NCBI GenBank assembly: GCA_964657885.1
Contig: CAZZWO010000109.1
Span: 1-9,700, forward strand
Direction: 5' to 3'
Origin: BOG-908 sp964657885
GTDB taxonomy: Bacteria > Pseudomonadota > Alphaproteobacteria > Acetobacterales > Acetobacteraceae
DNA: 9,700 nt
Shown: positions 5,587 through 9,700 of the stretch, piece after piece
Position numbering within the stretch: position 1 is the stretch's first letter
Layout: every line of letters starts with the position of its first letter
The notes under the pieces: model-generated
What the model saw: the letters and a program-made list of their open reading frames with translations, nothing else
Told to the model about the DNA's origin: nothing
Databases searched by the model: none
Made by a program: the position numbers and the translations under genes

Positions 5587-7256
5587 GCGACCAGCCCGGT
5601 ATAGCCGTTGGTGATCGGATAGCGCCGGTCGCGCCCGAAAGCGCGCGCCGAGACCTTGACGCCGGGTGGCGCCTGCCGCCGCTTATACTCCGCACGGTCC
5701 AGCATCTTCCAGACCCGCACGACGGTCTCGCGGGCGAAGCCCTGCTCCACCAGGTCGGCCACCGAACGCTCGCCTTCCACCAGCCCGGTCAGGATCGCGT
5801 CGAGCGTATCGTAGGGTGGCAGGCTGTCCTGGTCGGTCTGGTCGTGTTTCAGCTCGGCGCTCGGCGCCTTGGTGATCACCCTTTCGGGCATCACCTCGCC
5901 CCGGGGACCCAGCAGGCTGGCGGGAAAATGCGTGTTGCGCCAACGTGACAACGCGAACACCGACGTCTTGTAGATGTCCTTCAGCACCGAGTAACCGCCG
6001 CACATGTCGCCATACAGCGTCGAATAGCCGACCGACATCTCGCTCTTGTTTCCCGTCGTCAGGACCATGTGGCCGAATTTGTTGCTCATTGCCATCAACA
6101 GCAACCCGCGTGCGCGCGACTGGATGTTTTCCTCGGTGGTGTCATCCGGCAGCCCCGCGAACAGCGGCGCCAGCGCGTCATCTACCGCATGCATCGCAGG
6201 GCTGATCGGCACCGTGTCGATCTGGATGCCGAGCAGCCGCGCGCATTCCGCCGCATCGTCGAGGCTATGCTGGCTGGTGTAGGGGCTGGGCAGCATCACC
6301 GCGCGCACGCGCTCGGCCCCCAGCGCATCGACAGCGATCGCCGCGGAGAGCGCGCTGTCGATGCCGCCGGACAGGCCGAGCAGCACGCCGGGAAAGCCGT
6401 TCTTGCGCACGTAATCCGCCAGCCCGAGGCAAAGGCAGCGATAGGTCTGTTCGATCGAGGACGGCTCCGGCGGCAGCGTTCCCGGCGTGCAGACGAGCCG
6501 GTCATCCTGCCGGCGCCATTCGGTCGTGGTGATGTTTTCCTCGAACGACGGCAGCACCACGGCGAGGCTGCGGTCCGGGTTCAGCACGAAGCTGGCACCA
6601 TCGAACACCAGCTCGTCCTGGCCACAGACCTGGTTGACGAACACGAAGGCGAGCCCGGTTTCGACCACGCGCGCCACCGCGAGCTGCACACGCTTGCCGG
6701 ATTTGCCATCCTCGAAAGGCGAGCCGTTAATCGACAGCAGCATCTCGGCGCCGGTCTCGGCCAGGGTTTCCGACACCGCCGGGAACCACCAGTCCTCGCA
6801 GACCATGAGCCCCAGCCGGAAGCCGCGGAACACCACCGGGCCCGGCGCGGGGCCGGCGTCGAACACCCGCTTGTCGTCGAACACGCCGTAGTTCGGCAGC
6901 TCGTGTTTTGCCCGCCGCGCCACGATCTGCCCGCCATCCAGCAGGTAGGCCGCGTTGTAGATGAACTCGCGGTCGCGCCACGGGCCGCCGACGATCAGTC
7001 CGGGGCCGCCATCGGCGGTGTCGCGCGCCAACTCGGCTAGGGCCGCCTCGCAATCGGCAACGAATGCCGCCTTGCGCACCAGATCCTCCGGCGGGTAGCC
7101 GGCGATCGAGAACTCCGGTGTCACCAGCAGGTCGGCGCCTTGGGCCGCCGCCTCGGCGCGTGCTGCGCGGATCCGGCGCAAATTGGCGTCGATCTGGCCC
7201 TCATGCGGGTTCAACTGGGCAAGCGCGATGCGGAGCGTGTCGTTGGGGGGCGGCAT
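5583..7256 (-). CDS. nadE: Glutamine-dependent NAD(+) synthetase
   Basis: Cytoplasmic enzyme that amidates deamido-NAD to NAD using ATP and ammonia released from glutamine, the last step of NAD synthesis. Its 557 residues contain two domains. The N-terminal nitrilase-type glutaminase has the Glu-Lys-Cys triad at Glu48 (TPEFSIAGYPPED), Lys117 (AKHELPNYGVFDDKRVF) and Cys153 (MVCEDWW). The C-terminal synthetase has the ATP-binding PP-loop LSGGIDS (295-301), TTGNKSEMSVGYSTLYGDM (400-418) and ITKAPSAEL (461-469). Length and order fit the bacterial two-domain form. ATG at 7256-7254 is the earliest start, as an in-frame TAA lies 9 nt before it. No clear ribosome-binding site is visible. The stop overlaps the next gene by ATGA, making this the head of a nadE, unknown, gltX unit. 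Confidence 0.97.
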   Translation of the reverse strand: MPPPNDTLRIALAQLNPHEGQIDANLRRIRAARAEAAAQGADLLVTPEFSIAGYPPEDLVRKAAFVADCEAALAELARDTADGGPGLIVGGPWRDREFIYNAAYLLDGGQIVARRAKHELPNYGVFDDKRVFDAGPAPGPVVFRGFRLGLMVCEDWWFPAVSETLAETGAEMLLSINGSPFEDGKSGKRVQLAVARVVETGLAFVFVNQVCGQDELVFDGASFVLNPDRSLAVVLPSFEENITTTEWRRQDDRLVCTPGTLPPEPSSIEQTYRCLCLGLADYVRKNGFPGVLLGLSGGIDSALSAAIAVDALGAERVRAVMLPSPYTSQHSLDDAAECARLLGIQIDTVPISPAMHAVDDALAPLFAGLPDDTTEENIQSRARGLLLMAMSNKFGHMVLTTGNKSEMSVGYSTLYGDMCGGYSVLKDIYKTSVFALSRWRNTHFPASLLGPRGEVMPERVITKAPSAELKHDQTDQDSLPPYDTLDAILTGLVEGERSVADLVEQGFARETVVRVWKMLDRAEYKRRQAPPGVKVSARAFGRDRRYPITNGYTGLVA

Positions 7257-7350
7257 GGGCCAGAATTAGGCGCGGGGGTCCAGCCGCGCAATCGCACGCG
7301 CCTGCTGGTCAGCGTTGAAGCCGGGTGGCTGGGGAGCGTAGGGTGTCCCT
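7257..7350. other. Divergent intergenic gap between nadE and the Uma2 gene
   Basis: This 94-bp gap must hold the start signals for nadE on the minus strand and the Uma2 gene on the plus strand. I see no convincing -35/-10 pair or dyad. Only the Uma2 ribosome-binding site TAGGG at 7339-7343 can be pointed to. Confidence 0.4.
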
Positions 7351-7878
7351 GTGAGCGCCAGCATCAAACCACTCAGCCTGGCGGAATTCCTCGACTGGGA
7401 ACGCGCCCAGCCGCTGCGCTACGAGTTCGACGGCGTGCAACCGGTGGGCATGACCGGTGGCACCCCACGTCATGGGCTGATCATTGCGAGATTGATCACC
7501 GCGGCAGCGAATCGCGTTCGGGTGCCCTGCGAGGTGTATGCGTCTGAAGTGAAAGTCATCAGCGACCGCAGCGTGCGTTACCCGGACCTGACCATCGCCT
7601 GCGGTCCAGCGGACAGCAAAGTTGATTGGATTGCTCCAACGATCATTTTCGAAGTTCTTTCCCCCTCGACCGCGCTGACCGACCGACGCGTCAAACCTCT
7701 GGAATACAAGAACATTCCGAGCATCATGGCGTATGTCATAGTGGGTCAGGACGAACCCGATGTGACGATCCTTCGTCGCTCGACCGGGTGGATTGAGGAA
7801 ACGGTTACGACGATCCAGGGAATGTTGGCGTTGCCCGAAGTCGGCATCGAGATCCCGCTCGCCGAAATCTACCGGTAG
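7351..7878 (+). CDS. Uma2-family (DUF820) PD-(D/E)XK nuclease-like protein
   Basis: A 175-residue protein with the Uma2 layout. An N-terminal helix (LAEFLDWERA) is followed by YEFDGVQPV, a His-rich helix start at about 41 (HGLIIARLI), then the core strands. YPDLTIA (77-83) supplies the acidic Asp79. IIFEVLSPST (98-107) supplies Glu101, followed by TDRRVKPLEYKNI, the DR-x-K...Y segment of the family. The catalytic Asp and Glu are therefore present. Uma2 proteins belong to the PD-(D/E)XK superfamily; their biological role is largely unknown, though a mobile-element or defence link is often suggested. GTG at 7351 has TAGGG 7 nt upstream. The stretch from about 7620 to 7850 is visibly richer in A and T than flanking genes, which suggests acquisition by transfer. 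It stands alone and ends 3 nt from the mntH stop on the opposite strand. Confidence 0.85.
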   Translation: MSASIKPLSLAEFLDWERAQPLRYEFDGVQPVGMTGGTPRHGLIIARLITAAANRVRVPCEVYASEVKVISDRSVRYPDLTIACGPADSKVDWIAPTIIFEVLSPSTALTDRRVKPLEYKNIPSIMAYVIVGQDEPDVTILRRSTGWIEETVTTIQGMLALPEVGIEIPLAEIYR

Positions 7879-7881
7879 CCG

Positions 7882-9153
7882 CTACGCCCCGACCTCGCCG
7901 GCCAGCAGCACGGCGTTCAGCGCGATGGTGGACAGGGTGGCTGCCCAGGCGAGCGCCAGCATCTTTGGGCCGGCCACCATGGCACCCATCACGTCACGGC
8001 GCCCGCTCAGCAGCAGCAACGCCACCATCGGCACCGGCAGAACCAGGCTGAGCACCACCTGGCTGAGCACCAGGCTGGTGGTGGCGTCGTAGCCTACGCC
8101 CACGACCACAAATGCCGGAACCATCGTCACCGCACGGCGCACCCATACCGGAATGCGCCATTCGACGAATCCCTGCATGATGACCTGTCCGGCCATGGTG
8201 CCGACCACCGAGCTGGAGACGCCGCTGGCCAGCAGCGACACCAGGAAAACGCCGGCCGCCGCGACCCCGAACAGCGGCACCAGCGTGTGGTAGGCCTCGC
8301 CGATCTCCGCCACCTCGCTGTGGCCCACGTGGAAGGCGCGCGCGGCCATCATCACCATCGCAGCGTTGACGATGCCGGCCAGCGTGAGGGCGGCCACCAC
8401 CTCGCGATGCGAGTAGCGCACCAGCCGCCGCCGCTCGGCCATGCTGCGGGCCGGCGCGCGGTTCTGCGTCAGGCCGGAGTGAAGATAGATGGCATGCGGC
8501 ATGACGGTGGCGCCGACGATACCCACCGCCAGCAGCACAGCCCCGCGATCCGCCAGATGCGGCACCACCGTGCCGACTGTCGCGGCCCACCAGTCCGGCG
8601 GGGCCACCAGCAATTCGACCACGTAACAGGCGCCGATCAGGCCGACCATGCCGCCGATCACCAGCTCCATCGGCCGAAAGCCCTGCCGGTCCAGCAGCAG
8701 GATCGCGTAGGTCAGCACGCCGACCACGCACATGCCGGCCAGCAGCGGCAAATGCAGCAGCAGCGACAGGCCGATGGCGCCGCCCAGGAACTCGGCGAGG
8801 TCGGTGGCCATCGCCGCCACCTCGCTGACGCCCCACATCGCCAGCACCACCGGGCGGGGGAAATGCATGCGGCAGAGTTCGGCCAGGTTGCGGTTGGTGA
8901 CGATGCCCAGCCTGGCACTCATCGACTGGAACAGCATGGCGACGAGGTTCGCTGCCAGCACCACCCAGAGCAGGCTGTAACCGTAGCGCGCGCCGGCCTG
9001 GATGTTGGTCGCGAAGTTGCCGGGGTCGATGTAGGCGACGCTGGACACCACGGCCGGTCCGGCGAACGGCAGGATGGCGCGCCAGCCCCGCAGGCGACCG
9101 TCCAGCACCTCGCGTATGGCCAAGGTGGTGCGATCGGTCAGGCTTACGCTCAT
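7882..9153 (-). CDS. mntH: Nramp-family manganese/divalent metal transporter MntH
   Basis: Inner-membrane proton-coupled importer of Mn(II), also of Fe(II) in many relatives. At 423 residues it has the usual bacterial length of just over 400, with about eleven hydrophobic helices. Helix 1 carries the canonical DPGN at 43-46 (AYIDPGNFATN). Helix 6 carries GATVMPHAIYLHSGLTQ (214-230), so the expected metal ligands Asp43, Asn46 and Met218 and the conserved His220 are all present. The form MPHAIYLHS resembles E. coli-type MntH. ATG at 9153-9151 has AAGG 4 nt upstream. The gene is divergent from mntR, with an MntR-box-like dyad 11-24 nt before its start, so repression by Mn-loaded MntR is expected. 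Its stop is 3 nt from that of the convergent Uma2 gene, with no room for a conventional terminator between them. Confidence 0.95.
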   Translation of the reverse strand: MSVSLTDRTTLAIREVLDGRLRGWRAILPFAGPAVVSSVAYIDPGNFATNIQAGARYGYSLLWVVLAANLVAMLFQSMSARLGIVTNRNLAELCRMHFPRPVVLAMWGVSEVAAMATDLAEFLGGAIGLSLLLHLPLLAGMCVVGVLTYAILLLDRQGFRPMELVIGGMVGLIGACYVVELLVAPPDWWAATVGTVVPHLADRGAVLLAVGIVGATVMPHAIYLHSGLTQNRAPARSMAERRRLVRYSHREVVAALTLAGIVNAAMVMMAARAFHVGHSEVAEIGEAYHTLVPLFGVAAAGVFLVSLLASGVSSSVVGTMAGQVIMQGFVEWRIPVWVRRAVTMVPAFVVVGVGYDATTSLVLSQVVLSLVLPVPMVALLLLSGRRDVMGAMVAGPKMLALAWAATLSTIALNAVLLAGEVGA

Positions 9154-9163
9154 GATACCTTAT

Positions 9164-9177
9164 GTAGTATGGGCTAC
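9164..9177. promoter_or_regulatory. MntR-box-like dyad between mntH and mntR
   Basis: GTAG-TATGGG-CTAC is an inverted repeat 11-24 nt upstream of the mntH ATG. It shares the core TAG-N-A-NN-GGCTA-N-G with the E. coli MntR box as I recall it. A second, overlapping ATAC-N8-GTAT dyad spans 9155-9170. Location and the divergent mntR gene support an operator; the half-sites are short, so this remains a prediction. Confidence 0.5.
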
Positions 9178-9252
9178 GGGGATGCAAACGGCTTGCTGTT
9201 CGTAAGTAAGGCTGGGGCGAACGAGCCGTTCCCCCCAGACCCCCCGTCATTC

Positions 9253-9699
9253 ATGGGTGTTGGTTTGGACGAGGCTTCCGACTTATTGTTGCCGGCTTCT
9301 ACTCAGGCTGGGCGGTTTGGGCGGGCGCGGTCTCAGCGATCCGCGGCTTTGCTGGAGGATTACGCCGAACTGATTGCCGATCTGTTAGCGGCAGGCGGCG
9401 AGGCGCGGGCAGCCGACATCGCGCGGCGGCTCGGGGTCAGCCACGTGACCGTGGTGAAAGCGATCGCGCGGCTGAAACGCGAGGGGCTGGCAACCGCCAA
9501 GCCCTATCGCGGCGTGTTCCTGACACCGGCCGGCGAGGCGCTGGCCACCCGCGTGCGCACCCGCCACCGGCTGGTGGTGGACCTGCTGCTGGCGGTTGGA
9601 GTGCCGCCCGAAGATGCCGAGAACGACGCCGAAGGTATCGAGCACCACGTGTCGCCCAGGACGCTGGAAGCGTTCGCGCGCTTCCTGAAGCCCGCCTGA
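9253..9699 (+). CDS. mntR: Manganese-responsive transcriptional regulator MntR (DtxR family)
   Basis: DNA-binding repressor that senses Mn(II) and controls manganese uptake. From ATG at 9253 it has 148 residues, close to E. coli MntR (155). The winged helix-turn-helix lies at about 53-90 (AADIARRLGVSHVTVVKAIARL, then a wing with PYRGVFLT). The six ligand positions known from B. subtilis MntR (Asp8, Glu11, His77, Glu99, Glu102, His103) map to Asp36 and Glu39 in LEDYAELI, His105 in RHRLV, and Glu127, Glu130 and His131 in DAEGIEHH. The short form without an SH3-like domain fits MntR rather than DtxR/IdeR. The start is uncertain: no ribosome-binding site precedes 9253. An in-frame ATG at 9169 would add 28 residues but would place the operator in the coding region. 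The stop is at 9697-9699, almost at the window end. Confidence 0.93.
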   Translation: MGVGLDEASDLLLPASTQAGRFGRARSQRSAALLEDYAELIADLLAAGGEARAADIARRLGVSHVTVVKAIARLKREGLATAKPYRGVFLTPAGEALATRVRTRHRLVVDLLLAVGVPPEDAENDAEGIEHHVSPRTLEAFARFLKPA

Positions 9700-9700
9700 C

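Noticed and set aside
6069..7040. 323-codon plus-strand frame antisense to nadE
   Set aside because: Antisense shadow of a well-conserved enzyme; composition is not protein-like.
7875..7885. GTAGC-C-GCTAC dyad between the Uma2 and mntH genes
   Set aside because: It is formed by the two opposing TAG stop codons; the stem is too short, with a 1-nt loop and no U-tract, to be a terminator.
8287..9168. Long upstream extension of the mntR frame
   Set aside because: It runs antisense through mntH; the MntR family needs only the last roughly 148 codons.

Overview
The window is GC-rich and densely packed. It reads as chromosomal DNA of an alphaproteobacterium, probably in the Rhodospirillales/Acetobacteraceae. 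That placement is inferred from codon use, the style of CysS, GltX and NadE, and the MntR/MntH pair; I ran no search. I see no rRNA, tRNA, CRISPR array, insertion sequence or phage gene, and no gene-free stretch longer than about 230 bp.

Layout, left to right. (1) Positions 1-820, minus strand: the N-terminal 273 codons of cysteinyl-tRNA synthetase, cut by the window edge just before its KMSKS loop. (2) 821-971: a divergent control region with a possible promoter and a perfect 6-3-6 dyad. (3) 972-2246, plus: an atypical Nramp-family metal transporter whose DPGN motif has become DVGS and whose MPH motif has become MPW. (4) 2301-3661, minus: a two-gene phage-shock-like unit. It has a 74-residue PspB homologue overlapped by 4 bp by a secreted, membrane-anchored Toastrack (DUF2807) protein whose cytoplasmic tail looks like the C-terminus of PspC. 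A near-consensus sigma-54 promoter lies about 105 bp upstream of pspB. (5) 3893-7256, minus: nadE, a small unknown gene and gltX, each joined to the next by a 4-bp ATGA overlap. (6) 7351-7878, plus: a Uma2-family protein, locally less GC-rich than its neighbours. (7) 7882-9153, minus: a canonical MntH Mn(II) transporter. (8) 9253-9699, plus: a MntR regulator with all six metal ligands, divergent from mntH across a 99-bp region with an MntR-box-like dyad.

Three functional themes emerge. The first is housekeeping: two aminoacyl-tRNA synthetases and glutamine-dependent NAD synthetase. The second is metal homeostasis: a classical mntR-mntH divergon plus a second, atypical Nramp transporter that may answer to a different regulator. 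The third is envelope stress: a reduced Psp-like module with no pspA, pspF or canonical pspC in view. That module, with its domain exchange in the PspC-like partner and its sigma-54 promoter, is the most interesting item here. All functional statements are homology inferences from reading the sequence.
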